DNA of 64,000 nucleotides from Paracoccus aestuarii (GTDB lineage: Bacteria; Pseudomonadota; Alphaproteobacteria; Rhodobacterales; Rhodobacteraceae): the NCBI RefSeq assembly GCF_028553885.1, contig NZ_CP067169.1:1011501-1075500 (forward strand), given 5' to 3'. Below are positions 12,419-20,665 of this stretch, one piece after another. Below the pieces are notes generated by a model. The model had not been told where the DNA came from, did no database searches, and worked only from the letters and a program-made list of their open reading frames with translations. The number at the start of each line of letters is the position of its first letter. The stretch's first letter is position 1. Position numbers and translations under genes: made by a program.

Positions 12419-13375
12419 ATGGAACATGCAAAGCCGCCCCTGAAGCTGTATCTCGCCGCGCCGCGCGGTTTCTGCGCGGGCGTGGATCGCGCCATCAAGA
12501 TCGTCGAGATGGCGATCCGGAAATGGGGCGCGCCCGTCTATGTCCGCCACGAGATCGTGCACAACAAATATGTCGTGGACCAGCTGCGCGACCAGGGGGC
12601 GGTCTTTGTCGAGGAGCTGGACGAATGTCCCGATGACCGTCCGGTGATCTTTTCCGCCCATGGCGTGCCCAAGGCCGTCCCCGCCGAGGCGCGGCGGCGC
12701 GAGATGGTCTATGTCGACGCGACCTGCCCGCTGGTCAGCAAGGTCCATATCGAGGCCGAGCGGCACCACGCGGCGGGCCTGCAGATGGTGATGATCGGCC
12801 ATGCCGGTCACCCGGAGGTTCTGGGCACCATGGGCCAGCTGCCCGAGGGCGAGGTGATCCTGGTCGAGGATGCGGCCGATGTCGCCCGGATCGCGGTCCG
12901 CGACCCCGAGCGTCTGGCCTTCATCACCCAGACCACCCTGTCGGTCGATGACACGGCCGCGGTCGTGGCGGCCCTGCAGGCGCGGTTTCCTGCGATCATC
13001 GGCCCGGCCAAGGAAGACATCTGCTATGCCACCACCAACCGCCAGGCGGCGGTCAAGGCGATCGCGCCCCATATCGACGCGCTGCTGGTGATCGGGGCCG
13101 AGAATTCCAGCAACTCGAAGCGGCTGGTCGAGGTGGGGCGCGCCGCGGGCTGTGGCTATGCCCAGCTGGTCATGCGCGCGGCCGAGATCGACTGGCGCGC
13201 GCTGGACGGCATCGCCAGCATCGGCGTGACCGCGGGGGCCAGCGCGCCCGAGGTGCTGATCAACGAGGTGATCGACGCCTTCCATGACCGCTATGCCGTC
13301 ACCGTCGAGATCGTCGAGACCGCGGTCGAGCGGGTCGAGTTCAAGGTGCCGCGGGTCCTGCGCGAGACCGCCTGA
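12419..13375 (+). CDS. ispH: 4-hydroxy-3-methylbut-2-enyl diphosphate reductase
   Basis: IspH (LytB) is the [4Fe-4S] enzyme of the final MEP-pathway step and yields IPP and DMAPP. The 318-residue protein has the three cluster-ligating cysteines at about residues 19 ([10 protein letters not shown]), 103 ([10 protein letters not shown]) and 202 ([10 protein letters not shown]). Conserved [12 protein letters not shown] and [10 protein letters not shown] segments are also present. The ATG at 12419 follows TGAGGGG. A GC hairpin and a dispersed repeat lie right after the stop. Confidence 0.97.
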   Translation: MEHAKPPLKLYLAAPRGFCAGVDRAIKIVEMAIRKWGAPVYVRHEIVHNKYVVDQLRDQGAVFVEELDECPDDRPVIFSAHGVPKAVPAEARRREMVYVDATCPLVSKVHIEAERHHAAGLQMVMIGHAGHPEVLGTMGQLPEGEVILVEDAADVARIAVRDPERLAFITQTTLSVDDTAAVVAALQARFPAIIGPAKEDICYATTNRQAAVKAIAPHIDALLVIGAENSSNSKRLVEVGRAAGCGYAQLVMRAAEIDWRALDGIASIGVTAGASAPEVLINEVIDAFHDRYAVTVEIVETAVERVEFKVPRVLRETA

Positions 13376-13426
13376 CCGGGGGCCAGCCCCCGGACCCCCG
13401 GGGTATTTGGACAACGAAGAAGAGGT
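13376..13426 (+). repeat. Dispersed intergenic element, copy A
   Basis: Composite element after ispH: a 7-bp hairpin (CCGGGGG, loop CCAG, CCCCCGG; 13376-13393), a C-rich spacer, then the core GGGTATTTGGACAACGAAGA (13401-13420). The core plus the next three bases is identical over 23 nt to an inverted copy at 34562-34584 and related to copies at 34519-34544 and inside ileS (16890-16915). The hairpin may double as an ispH terminator. The element ends in AAGAAGAGG, which supplies the ribosome binding site of the next gene. Confidence 0.75.
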
Positions 13427-13432
13427 TCTGGG

Positions 13433-14038
13433 GTGCGGCTCTATTCCATGCCTTCGTCGGGCAACAGCTACAAGGTGCGGCTGCTGCTGGCGCTGACCGG
13501 GCGGGACTGCCCGCGGGTCGATGTCGAATATGGCAGCCCGGCCTTGGAGGCCGCGCATCGCGAGGGGCGGCTGCCTTTCGGCAAGGCGCCGGTGCTGGAG
13601 GTCGAGCCGGGCGTGATGCTGGCGGAATCGAACGCGATCCTGTGCTGGCTGGGCGAGGGCGGGCCGTTCTGGCCCGCGGATCCGCTGGAGCGGGCGCGGA
13701 TGATGGCCTGGATGTTTTGGGAGCAGAACCAGCATGAGGGCGTGATCGCCGTGCGGGCGGCGCTGGTCACCTATCCCCATCGAGCGGCCGAGGCCACGCC
13801 CGAGCGGATGGCGGCGCTGCTGGAGGCGGGGCATCGCCTGCTGGGGGTGATGGAGGCGCATCTGGACGGGCGAGACTGGCTGGTGGGCGCGGGGCCGAGC
13901 CTGGCCGACATCTGTCTTTATGCCTATACGCATAAGGCGGGATGCCGGGGCGGGTTTGCGATGGACCGTTTCCCCGCGATCGGGGCATGGCTGGACCGGG
14001 TTGCCGGTCTGCCGGGATATGTGGGGCTGGATGACTGA
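13433..14038 (+). CDS. Glutathione S-transferase family protein
   Basis: A 201-residue cytosolic-type GST. The N-terminal thioredoxin-like domain (about 1-75) shows [17 protein letters not shown], a cis-Pro region around GKAPVLEVE, and the glutathione-contacting [11 protein letters not shown] (Glu-Ser-Asn). The C-terminal helical domain carries [18 protein letters not shown], the usual N-capping box. The start is GTG 13433 behind AAGAAGAGG. The last codons overlap rnhA by 8 bp. The substrate is unknown; detoxification or stress protection is the general family role. Confidence 0.88.
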   Translation: MRLYSMPSSGNSYKVRLLLALTGRDCPRVDVEYGSPALEAAHREGRLPFGKAPVLEVEPGVMLAESNAILCWLGEGGPFWPADPLERARMMAWMFWEQNQHEGVIAVRAALVTYPHRAAEATPERMAALLEAGHRLLGVMEAHLDGRDWLVGAGPSLADICLYAYTHKAGCRGGFAMDRFPAIGAWLDRVAGLPGYVGLDD

Positions 14039-14480
14039 TCTTTATGCCTGGACCGATGGCGCCTGCAGCGGCAATCCCGGCCCCGGGGGCTGGGGCGTGC
14101 TGATGCGCGCGCTGGACGGCGCGACCGTCGTAAAGCAGCGTGAGCTGCAGGGCGGCGAGGCGCAGACCACCAACAACCGCATGGAGCTGATGGCCGCGAT
14201 CAGCGCGCTGGAGGCGCTGAGGCGACCCAGCCAGATCGTGATCGTGACCGACAGCAATTACGTCAAGAACGGCGTGACCCAGTGGATCCATGGCTGGAAG
14301 CGCAACGGCTGGAAGACCGCTGACCGAAAGCCCGTCAAGAATGTCGAGCTGTGGCAGCGGCTGGATGCCGCGCAGGCCGCGCATAAGGTCGAGTGGCGCT
14401 GGATCAAGGGCCATGCCGGCCATGCCGAGAACGAGCGCGCCGATGAGCTGGCGCGCGCCGGGATGGCGCCCTTCAAATGA
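14031..14480 (+). CDS. rnhA: Ribonuclease HI
   Basis: Degrades the RNA strand of RNA-DNA hybrids, such as Okazaki primers and R-loops. At 149 residues it matches the bacterial RNase HI length. The DEDD catalytic set is visible: Asp in [17 protein letters not shown], Glu in [11 protein letters not shown], Asp in [10 protein letters not shown], Asp in ENERADELA. The basic handle region [12 protein letters not shown] and the flexible catalytic histidine loop GHAGHAEN are also there. It overlaps the GST gene by 8 bp and the following membrane-protein gene by ATGA. Confidence 0.97.
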   Translation: MTDLYAWTDGACSGNPGPGGWGVLMRALDGATVVKQRELQGGEAQTTNNRMELMAAISALEALRRPSQIVIVTDSNYVKNGVTQWIHGWKRNGWKTADRKPVKNVELWQRLDAAQAAHKVEWRWIKGHAGHAENERADELARAGMAPFK

Positions 14481-15109
14481 CGCTGGCCGCCTTGGTCACG
14501 GTGCTGGATTACGGATCGGTGCTGATCTTTGCGCTGACCGGGGCGCTGGTGGCCAGCCGGGCGCAGCTGGACCCGGTGGGCTTCGTCTTCATGGCGGCGC
14601 TGACGGCGGTCGGGGGCGGCACGCTGCGCGACCTGATCCTGAACCGCGAGGCGGTGTTCTGGGTCGCCAATCCCTCCTATGTGCTGATGGCGGCGGGGGC
14701 TGCGCTGGTCGTGTTCTGGACCGCGCATCTGCTGGAGAGCCGCCAGCGCTGGCTGGTCTGGCTGGACAGCGTGGCCTTGGCCGTGGCGGTGGCCGCAGGG
14801 GCGGGCGTGGCGATGGAGATGGGATCGCCCCCGGTCATCGTGGTCATCATGGGCATCGCCACCGGCACCTTCGGCGGGCTGATGCGCGATGTGGTGGGCA
14901 ACGAGGTGCCGCTGGTCTTCAAGCAGGGCGAGCTGTATCTGACCGCAGCCTTCGGCGGCGCCGTGGCCGCGGTGGTGCTGGTCTGGCTGGGGCTGAACCG
15001 GGCCGAGGCGCTGATCGCGGGCGCGGTCGTGGTCTGGGTGCTGCGGGCGGGCAGCCTGGCCTTTGGTTGGGCGCTGCCGCTTTATCGGCCGCGCCCGCCG
15101 CGGCGCTAG
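14477..15109 (+). CDS. TRIC-type (YadS/UPF0126) membrane protein
   Basis: A 210-residue inner-membrane protein with two tandem copies of the bacterial TRIC (trimeric intracellular cation channel) repeat. Each repeat carries the signature glycine-rich kink: [12 protein letters not shown] near residue 50 and [14 protein letters not shown] near residue 137. About seven hydrophobic helices can be counted. Homologues form potassium-permeable trimers; transport here is inferred. It overlaps rnhA by four bases (ATGA). Its TAG stop shares a CTAG tetranucleotide with the convergent haemoglobin gene. Confidence 0.9.
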   Translation: MTLAALVTVLDYGSVLIFALTGALVASRAQLDPVGFVFMAALTAVGGGTLRDLILNREAVFWVANPSYVLMAAGAALVVFWTAHLLESRQRWLVWLDSVALAVAVAAGAGVAMEMGSPPVIVVIMGIATGTFGGLMRDVVGNEVPLVFKQGELYLTAAFGGAVAAVVLVWLGLNRAEALIAGAVVVWVLRAGSLAFGWALPLYRPRPPRR

Positions 15110-15504
15110 CGCGGGACCGGCGGGCCTGTGCGGCCCGGCTGCATGTTCTGGACCCCGCCGCGCAGCCCTTGGCCGATCCGATGCGCCAGCTGCGACCAGG
15201 CCCGCGCGGACCAAGGGGGCAGGGTGCGGCGCAGGGCCTCGTCGAAGAGCGCCAGCCAGATCTCGAAATGTTCGGGGCGGACATTGCCCGCCGAGAGATG
15301 CGCGCGCATCGGGCTGCCGTTATAGCCCGCCTTGTTCAGGATCGCGCCCGCCCAGAAGGCGGTGATGCGTGCCTCATGCGCGGGCCAGTCGCCGACATGC
15401 TCGGCGAAGATCGGGCCCAGCACCTCGTGCCGGCGCACGGCGCCGTAGAAGACGGCGACCGTGCGGGCGATTTCGGGTTCGGTGATGTCGAAACGCGGCT
15501 CCAT
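15106..15504 (-). CDS. Group III truncated haemoglobin
   Basis: A 132-residue 2-on-2 globin of the trHb3 (Ctb-like) type. Visible features are [19 protein letters not shown] with the FY motif of the B helix, HEVLGPIF of the C-E region, W in [11 protein letters not shown], and [16 protein letters not shown] containing the probable proximal histidine. Group III globins bind oxygen or NO; peroxidase-like or NO-protection roles have been proposed. It is convergent with the TRIC gene and shares the CTAG stop overlap. Confidence 0.88.
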   Translation of the reverse strand: MEPRFDITEPEIARTVAVFYGAVRRHEVLGPIFAEHVGDWPAHEARITAFWAGAILNKAGYNGSPMRAHLSAGNVRPEHFEIWLALFDEALRRTLPPWSARAWSQLAHRIGQGLRGGVQNMQPGRTGPPVPR

Positions 15505-15606
15505 CCGGCGCAGATGGACCGGCGGGGGGATGGTTGCAAGGGGGGCCGCGCGGCGCTATGCGGACGCACCCGGTCGCAGCCCACCCGGACAAAACAGGAG
15601 CAACCC

Positions 15607-16068
15607 ATGGCCCATTACACCGACGCGCTGACCCAGCTGGGCAGCGCCACCACCCTGCCGCAGCATCCCGACGAGGCCGTGCTGGAGCGGGTCCCGAACC
15701 CCCAGCCCGGCCAGACCTATGCCGTGCGCTTCACCCAGCCCGAATTCACCAGCCTCTGCCCGCTGACCGGCCAGCCCGATTTCGCGCATCTGGTGATCGA
15801 TTATGTCCCCGGCGACTGGCTGGTCGAATCGAAATCGCTGAAGCTGTTCCTGGGGGCGTTCCGCAATCACGGCGCTTTCCACGAGGATTGCACCGTGGGC
15901 ATCGGGCGCCGTATCGCCGACCTGCTGGAGCCGCAATGGCTGCGCATCGGCGGATACTGGTATCCCCGCGGCGGCATGCCGATCGATGTCTTCTGGCAGA
16001 CGGGCGCCGCGCCTGCGGGCCTGTGGCTGCCCGATCAGGGCGTGCCGACCTATCGCGGGCGCGGCTGA
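15607..16068 (+). CDS. queF: NADPH-dependent 7-cyano-7-deazaguanine reductase
   Basis: QueF reduces preQ0 to preQ1 in queuosine biosynthesis. This is the short unimodular (YkvM-like) form, 153 residues. The catalytic cysteine lies in [13 protein letters not shown]. The substrate-binding Glu-Ser pair is in [17 protein letters not shown], and FHEDCTVGI follows with the conserved His-Glu. The ATG at 15607 has CAGGAG six bases upstream. No clear preQ1 riboswitch is seen in the ~100 bp before it. It sits alone between a convergent globin gene and the ileS leader region. Confidence 0.95.
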   Translation: MAHYTDALTQLGSATTLPQHPDEAVLERVPNPQPGQTYAVRFTQPEFTSLCPLTGQPDFAHLVIDYVPGDWLVESKSLKLFLGAFRNHGAFHEDCTVGIGRRIADLLEPQWLRIGGYWYPRGGMPIDVFWQTGAAPAGLWLPDQGVPTYRGRG

Positions 16069-16074
16069 GGCGGC

Positions 16075-16103
16075 TTGCGGCGCGGCGGGCCAGTTTCTAT
16101 AGA
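16075..16103 (+). promoter_or_regulatory. Sigma70-like promoter upstream of ileS leader
   Basis: TTGCGG (16075-16080) and TATAGA (16098-16103) are separated by exactly 17 bp. Transcription would begin at about 16110, coinciding with the ATG of a 15-codon frame, so that frame could be translated without a 5' leader. Confidence 0.5.
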
Positions 16104-16109
16104 GGGGCC

Positions 16110-16157
16110 ATGATTTTCAGGGCGTTCGGCATCCGAATTAGCAGCCCGGCGGCGTGA
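16110..16157 (+). CDS. Candidate leader peptide of ileS
   Basis: The 15-codon frame MIFRAFGIRISSPAA carries three isoleucine codons (ATT, ATC, ATT; 20 percent of residues) and ends just inside a strong GC hairpin. It lies 55 nt before the ileS ATG. GAGGGG immediately precedes it, either as a ribosome binding site or as the promoter discriminator. A small hairpin (TTCGG/CCGAA, 16125-16137) covers the middle codons. The arrangement resembles ribosome-mediated attenuation controlled by charged tRNA-Ile. This is inference from layout; the peptide has not been shown to exist. Confidence 0.4.
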   Translation: MIFRAFGIRISSPAA

Positions 16158-16178
16158 GGTTTCGCGCCGCCGGGTTTG
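16145..16178 (+). terminator. Attenuator-like hairpin before ileS
   Basis: Perfect 10-bp GC stem (CCCGGCGGCG with CGCCGCCGGG; arms 16145-16154 and 16165-16174), followed by TTTG. The 5' arm overlaps the last codons and stop of the Ile-rich leader frame. The downstream segment CCGAACG (16186-16192) can alternatively pair with CGTTCGG (16123-16129) in the leader. Confidence 0.5.
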
Positions 16179-16211
16179 CCTGTGCCCGAACGACCGACAA
16201 AGGACCGCCCC

Positions 16212-19118
16212 ATGAGCGATGCGACCCCCGATTACCGCGACACCGTCTTTCTGCCCCGCACCGATTTCCCCATGCGTGCGGGTCTGCCCGCCCGCGAGCC
16301 CGAATGGCTGGAGCGGTGGGCGCGCATCGGCGTCTATGACCGGCTGCGGTCGTCGGCGGCGGGGCGCACCCCCTTCATGCTGCATGACGGCCCGCCCTAT
16401 GCGAACGGGCATCTGCATATCGGCCACGCGCTGAACAAGACGATCAAGGACATCGTGGTGCGGTCCCATCAGATGATGGGGTTCGATGCGCGCTATGTGC
16501 CTGGCTGGGATTGCCACGGCCTGCCCATCGAGTGGAAGATCGAGGAGAAGTATCGCAAGGAGGGCCGCGACAAGGACGCGGTCGACCTGGTCGAGTTCCG
16601 TCAGGAATGCCGCCGGTTCGCCGATGAATGGGTGGGCATCCAGCGCGAGGAGTTCAAGCGCCTCGGCGTGACCGGGGCCTGGGACCGGCCCTATCTGACG
16701 ATGGACTATCACGCTGAGGCCGTGATCGCCGCCGAGTTCATGAAGCTGGTGATGAACGGGTCGCTCTATCAGGGGTCCAAGCCCGTGATGTGGTCGCCGG
16801 TCGAGAAGACCGCGCTGGCCGAGGCCGAGGTCGAATATCACGACCATACCAGTCACACGATCTGGGTGCGGTTCGCGGTGGTCAGCGGAGCGGGTATTTT
16901 TGCAACGGAGAAATCCGCGACGGTGGTGATCTGGACCACGACTCCGTGGACCATCCCGCAGAACCGCGCGGTCGCGTTCAATCCCGGGATCGCCTATGGT
17001 CTCTATCAGGTCGATGGCGTGGCCGAGGGATCCACCGCCGCGGTGGGCGAGCGCCTGGTGCTGGCCGATGCGCTGGCCGAGGGCGTCATGGCGCAGGCCA
17101 AGGTCACGGGCTTCAGCCGGGTGGCCGATGTGACCGCCGGCGATCTGGACGGGTTGGTTCTGGCCCATCCCCTGCGCGGGGTCGAGGAGGGCGCGGGCGA
17201 GTGGGATTATGACGTCCCCATGCTGCCCGGCGATCATGTCACCGACGAGGCTGGGACGGGCTTTGTCCATACTGCGCCCAGCCATGGCGATGACGACTAT
17301 CAGCTGGGGCTGCGCTTTAAGCTGCCCATGACCTACAATGTCGAGCCGGATGGCAGCTATCGCCAGGATCTGCCGATCTTCGGCGGTCAGGCGATCGTGG
17401 CGCCCGATGGCAAGGACGGTCCCGCCAATGTCAGCGTCATCAAGCAGCTGGCCTGGGCCAAGGCGCTGTTGGCCAAGGGCAAGATCAAGCACTCCTATCC
17501 CCACAGCTGGCGCTCCAAGGCACCGCTGATCTATCGCAACACGCCGCAATGGTTCGCGGCCATCGACAAGCCGCTGGATGACGGCATGGGCCAGCATGGC
17601 GACACGATCCGCACGCGGGCGCTGACCTCGATCGACAAGCTGGTGAGATGGTGGCCCCAGTCCGGGCGCAACCGCATCCATTCCATGGTCGAGAACCGCC
17701 CCGATTGGGTCCTGTCGCGCCAGCGGGCCTGGGGCGTGCCGCTGACCTGTTTCGTGCGTCGCGGCGCCAAGCCCACCGATGACGACTTCCTGCTGCGCGA
17801 CGAGCGTGTGAATCAGCGTATCGCCGAGGCATTCGAGGCCGAGGGCGCGGATGTCTGGTACAGCGCGGGCTTCAAGGCGCGGATGCTGGAGGGGATCGCG
17901 GACCCCGAGGCCTATGACCAGGTCATGGACGTGCTGGACGTGTGGTTCGATTCGGGCTCGACCCACAGCTTCGTTCTGCGCGACCGCGAGGATGGCGCGC
18001 CGGACGGGATCGCCGATGTCTATCTGGAGGGCACCGACCAGCATCGCGGCTGGTTTCAGTCCTCGCTGCTGCAGGCATCGGCCACCAAGGGCCGCGCGCC
18101 CTATCGCAACGTGGTCACGCATGGCTTTACGCTGGACGAGAAGGGCATGAAGATGTCCAAATCGCTTGGCAACACCATCGTCCCCGCCAAGGTGATCGAG
18201 CAATACGGCGCCGATATCCTGCGCCTGTGGGTGGCGCAGGCGGATTACACCGCCGACCAGCGCATTGGCCCCGAGATCCTGAAGGGCACCGCCGACAGCT
18301 ATCGCCGGCTGCGCAACACGCTGCGCTTTCTGCTGGGGGCGCTGGCCGATTGGGACGAGGCCGAGCGCGTCGAGCCCGCCCGGATGCCCGAGCTGGAGCA
18401 ATGGGTGCTGCACCGGCTGGCGCAGCTGGATCACCAGGTCCGCAAGGGCTATGCGGCGTTTGATTTCCAGGGCGTGTTCCAGACCCTGTTCCAGTTCTGC
18501 ACGGTCGATCTGTCGGCCTTCTATTTCGATGTGCGGAAGGACGCGCTCTATTGCGACGCGGCGCAGAGCGACCGGCGGCGTGCGACGCGGACGGTGCTGG
18601 ACCTGCTGTTCCACCGGCTGGTGACCTGGCTGGCGCCGATCCTGCCCTTCACGATGGAGGATGTCTGGCTGTCGCGCTTCCCGTCCGAGGATGACAGCGT
18701 GCATCTGCATGATTTCGCGCAGACCCCCGCCGATTGGCTGAACGAGCCCTTGGCCGCGAAATGGGACCATGTCCGCCGCGCCCGCCGCGTCGTCACCGCC
18801 GCGCTGGAGGTGAAGCGGTCCGACAAGACCATCGGCGCCAGCCTGGAGGCCGCGCCGGTCGTTCATGTCGAGGATGCGGGCATGCTGGCCGCGCTGAAAT
18901 CGGTGGCCTTCGCGGATATCTGCATCACCTCGGATCTGGTGCTGACCGCCGATCCCGTCCCGTCCGAGGCCTTCCGCATGGCCGAGGCGCCCGGCATCGG
19001 CGTCGTCTTCGAGACGGCCGAGGGTCAGAAATGCCAGCGCTGCTGGAAGATCCTGCCCGATGTCGGCACGCACAGCCATCCCGGCACCTGCGCGCGCTGC
19101 GACGCGGTCCTGGGGTGA
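16212..19118 (+). CDS. ileS: Isoleucyl-tRNA synthetase
   Basis: A class I synthetase that charges tRNA-Ile and edits mischarged valine. The 968-residue protein has the HIGH motif at about residues 69-72 (LHIGHALNKT), the CP1 editing insert with VIWTTTPWTIPQNRAV, the KMSKS motif near residue 646 (GMKMSKSLGN), the anticodon-binding helices, and a C-terminal zinc knuckle with CQRCW and CARCD. The ATG at 16212 starts MSDATPDYRD. Residues 227-235 (AGIFATEKS) in the variable linker just before the editing motif are encoded by a stretch that matches an intergenic repeat found elsewhere in the window. The stop overlaps the next gene. Confidence 0.98.
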   Translation: MSDATPDYRDTVFLPRTDFPMRAGLPAREPEWLERWARIGVYDRLRSSAAGRTPFMLHDGPPYANGHLHIGHALNKTIKDIVVRSHQMMGFDARYVPGWDCHGLPIEWKIEEKYRKEGRDKDAVDLVEFRQECRRFADEWVGIQREEFKRLGVTGAWDRPYLTMDYHAEAVIAAEFMKLVMNGSLYQGSKPVMWSPVEKTALAEAEVEYHDHTSHTIWVRFAVVSGAGIFATEKSATVVIWTTTPWTIPQNRAVAFNPGIAYGLYQVDGVAEGSTAAVGERLVLADALAEGVMAQAKVTGFSRVADVTAGDLDGLVLAHPLRGVEEGAGEWDYDVPMLPGDHVTDEAGTGFVHTAPSHGDDDYQLGLRFKLPMTYNVEPDGSYRQDLPIFGGQAIVAPDGKDGPANVSVIKQLAWAKALLAKGKIKHSYPHSWRSKAPLIYRNTPQWFAAIDKPLDDGMGQHGDTIRTRALTSIDKLVRWWPQSGRNRIHSMVENRPDWVLSRQRAWGVPLTCFVRRGAKPTDDDFLLRDERVNQRIAEAFEAEGADVWYSAGFKARMLEGIADPEAYDQVMDVLDVWFDSGSTHSFVLRDREDGAPDGIADVYLEGTDQHRGWFQSSLLQASATKGRAPYRNVVTHGFTLDEKGMKMSKSLGNTIVPAKVIEQYGADILRLWVAQADYTADQRIGPEILKGTADSYRRLRNTLRFLLGALADWDEAERVEPARMPELEQWVLHRLAQLDHQVRKGYAAFDFQGVFQTLFQFCTVDLSAFYFDVRKDALYCDAAQSDRRRATRTVLDLLFHRLVTWLAPILPFTMEDVWLSRFPSEDDSVHLHDFAQTPADWLNEPLAAKWDHVRRARRVVTAALEVKRSDKTIGASLEAAPVVHVEDAGMLAALKSVAFADICITSDLVLTADPVPSEAFRMAEAPGIGVVFETAEGQKCQRCWKILPDVGTHSHPGTCARCDAVLG
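16890..16915 (+). repeat. Core of dispersed intergenic element inside ileS
   Basis: GCGGGTATT, four variable bases, then CAACGGAGAAATC: 22 of 26 positions identical to the intergenic copy at 34519-34544. It is in frame and encodes AGIFATEKS of IleRS at a variable surface position before the editing-domain motif. Confidence 0.65.
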
Positions 19119-19351
19119 ATGACGACGACCTGCGCGGGGCGATCCTCGCGCGGGTCGCGGGGCTGCGGGCGGGGACGAGCCTCTGCCCCAGCCAGGTCGC
19201 CCGCGATCTGGCCGAGGATTGGCGCCCGCTGATGACGCCCCTGCGGCGCGTCGCGCTGGAAATGGCGGGGCAGGGGCGGATCGCCGTCACCCAGAAGGGC
19301 CGACCGGCGGGCCCCGATCCGCGCGGACCGATTCGCCTGGGGCGGGTCTAG
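19115..19351 (+). CDS. DUF3253 domain protein
   Basis: A 78-residue cytoplasmic protein, MNDDDLRGAILARVA.. with TSLCPSQVARDLAEDWRPLM and a terminal RGPIRL segment, typical of the DUF3253 family, which looks like a small winged-helix fold. The start is a GTG that overlaps the ileS stop (GTGA), so it is probably translated by coupling with ileS. The TAG stop shares the CTAG tetranucleotide with the convergent gene. Function unknown; DNA or RNA binding would fit the fold but is not shown. Confidence 0.75.
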   Translation: MNDDDLRGAILARVAGLRAGTSLCPSQVARDLAEDWRPLMTPLRRVALEMAGQGRIAVTQKGRPAGPDPRGPIRLGRV

Positions 19352-20346
19352 ACCAGCCACCAGCCGCGGGCGCGGATCTGGTTGCGGATCACCCGCTCGG
19401 GCGCGCCGGGGCGTTCGTCGCGGATCGGGCGGACCTTGCTGCGGCCCTTCTGCTGATAGATCAGCTTGCGCGCCGGTTCCCATTCCCGCAGCACGCGCTT
19501 GATCTCCTTGGGGGCGGTGGCGGTTTCCAGCGCGTCGACGGCGCGGTCGGAATGGCGGGCATAGAGCAGCGGCAGCTTGCGGTAATGGCAGGTCACGTCG
19601 CCGTCCAGCCCGGCCAGCCTGGGGCCCGGACGCCCGCCGCCCAGGCTGCGAATCACCACCGGCAGCACGACCTGGTCCAGCCAGGGGTCCATGACCTGGC
19701 AGGCCAGCTCGTCATGCGGATCGTCGCGCAGGGCCTTGGCCCAGGCCAGATAGCGGCGCCCGAATTCCGCCGGATCGGCCCCGAAGAACCAGCCCGCGTT
19801 GAAATAGAGATAGCGTTCCCAATGCTCGTCGGGCTGGGACAGGTCCAGCGTGTCGTCGAAGGGCACATCGAAGCGGTCGTAGATCGACCGCCAGATCGCC
19901 GCATAGCCCGGACCATAGAGCGGCGGCTTGGGCCATGTCCCCTCGCGCTGCATCGAGGCGGCGGGGCGGGCGTAATCGAAACCGACCTTGTCCAGCGCCC
20001 CGCAGATCAGCGTATCCGTGTCGAAGAACAGGAAGGGCTGATCGGGGGGCAGCAGCGACAGCGCCTCGATCTTGTTGCCTTGGGGATAGGCCGCGCCGAA
20101 TTCGCGCGCGACGAAGGGTTCGATCCGCGCGCCCAGATCCGTCAGCAGGCCCCGGCAATCATCGGCGATGGCGGTGGAATGGCCCGCCCATGCGCCCTCG
20201 GGGGCGGGTTCGGCGATGGTGACGCGGCCCGCCCAATCGGGCGCATGGGCGCGCAGGCTGGCCATGAAGATCACGGCCTCGTATTGCAGGCGTCCGGCCT
20301 GGGCGACGATCAACAGATTCGGTTGCGCTTTTCGCTTCGTCGCCAC
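19348..20346 (-). CDS. Putative GT-A fold glycosyltransferase-like protein
   Basis: A 332-residue soluble protein, MATKRKAQPNLLIVAQAGRL, with a DXD-like metal/nucleotide-sugar motif in PFLFFDTDTLICG near residues 105-115 and a second acidic/aromatic patch in YLYFNAGWFFGADPAEFG, the pattern of glycosyltransferases of the glycogenin-like type. The start is GTG 20346; no ATG gives the complete first strand. It is convergent with the DUF3253 gene and next to tRNA-Tyr. The acceptor is unknown. I am fairly sure it is a real gene, less sure of the enzymatic class. Confidence 0.7.
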   Translation of the reverse strand: MATKRKAQPNLLIVAQAGRLQYEAVIFMASLRAHAPDWAGRVTIAEPAPEGAWAGHSTAIADDCRGLLTDLGARIEPFVAREFGAAYPQGNKIEALSLLPPDQPFLFFDTDTLICGALDKVGFDYARPAASMQREGTWPKPPLYGPGYAAIWRSIYDRFDVPFDDTLDLSQPDEHWERYLYFNAGWFFGADPAEFGRRYLAWAKALRDDPHDELACQVMDPWLDQVVLPVVIRSLGGGRPGPRLAGLDGDVTCHYRKLPLLYARHSDRAVDALETATAPKEIKRVLREWEPARKLIYQQKGRSKVRPIRDERPGAPERVIRNQIRARGWWLV

Positions 20347-20459
20347 GATGACCCCCGTGCGGCCTGATCCGGGGCCAGCCTAACCGCGTAGGCGGCGCTC
20401 TTCCACCACGGGTTTTCCCGACCCGGGTCAACGCAATCATCGGATGAAACGGGGGGAAG

Positions 20460-20543
20460 TGGTGGGCGACCCTGGAATCGAACCAGGCGTGGGTCTCCCC
20501 GGCGGAGTTACAGTCCGCTGCCGCACCTTGCAGCACGTCGCCC
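20460..20543 (-). tRNA. tRNA-Tyr (GTA)
   Basis: An 84-nt class II tRNA on the minus strand with an encoded CCA end. The acceptor stem is GGGCGAC/GTCGCCC. The anticodon loop CTGTAAC is closed by GCGGA/TCCGC and reads GTA. A long variable arm (around CGGGGAGACCCACG) and the T arm CCTGG-TTCGATT-CCAGG complete it. Confidence 0.95.
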
Positions 20544-20665
20544 GCCGAACGCTTTCGGCGTGCGGGGTGATTAACTGGCCCGCAGGGGGGCGTCAAGCGG
20601 ATTTCCGGGGCTTGCGCGACGACGCCCCGCCGCGCAGAGAGAGGGGGCAGGAAAGGAGGCCCCGG

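Noticed and set aside
10874..13933. A 1019-codon open frame on the minus strand opposite cobQ, ispH and the glutathione transferase gene
   Set aside because: Its translation is rich in His, Arg, Gln and Pro with no domain, and it runs antisense to three well-supported genes. It is a by-product of high GC codon bias.
15505..15606. preQ1 riboswitch upstream of queF
   Set aside because: No characteristic A-rich tail pairing with a small C-rich loop could be recognised in this interval.
16050..19079. A ~1000-codon minus-strand frame opposite ileS
   Set aside because: Same antisense shadow effect; IleRS has all its catalytic motifs.
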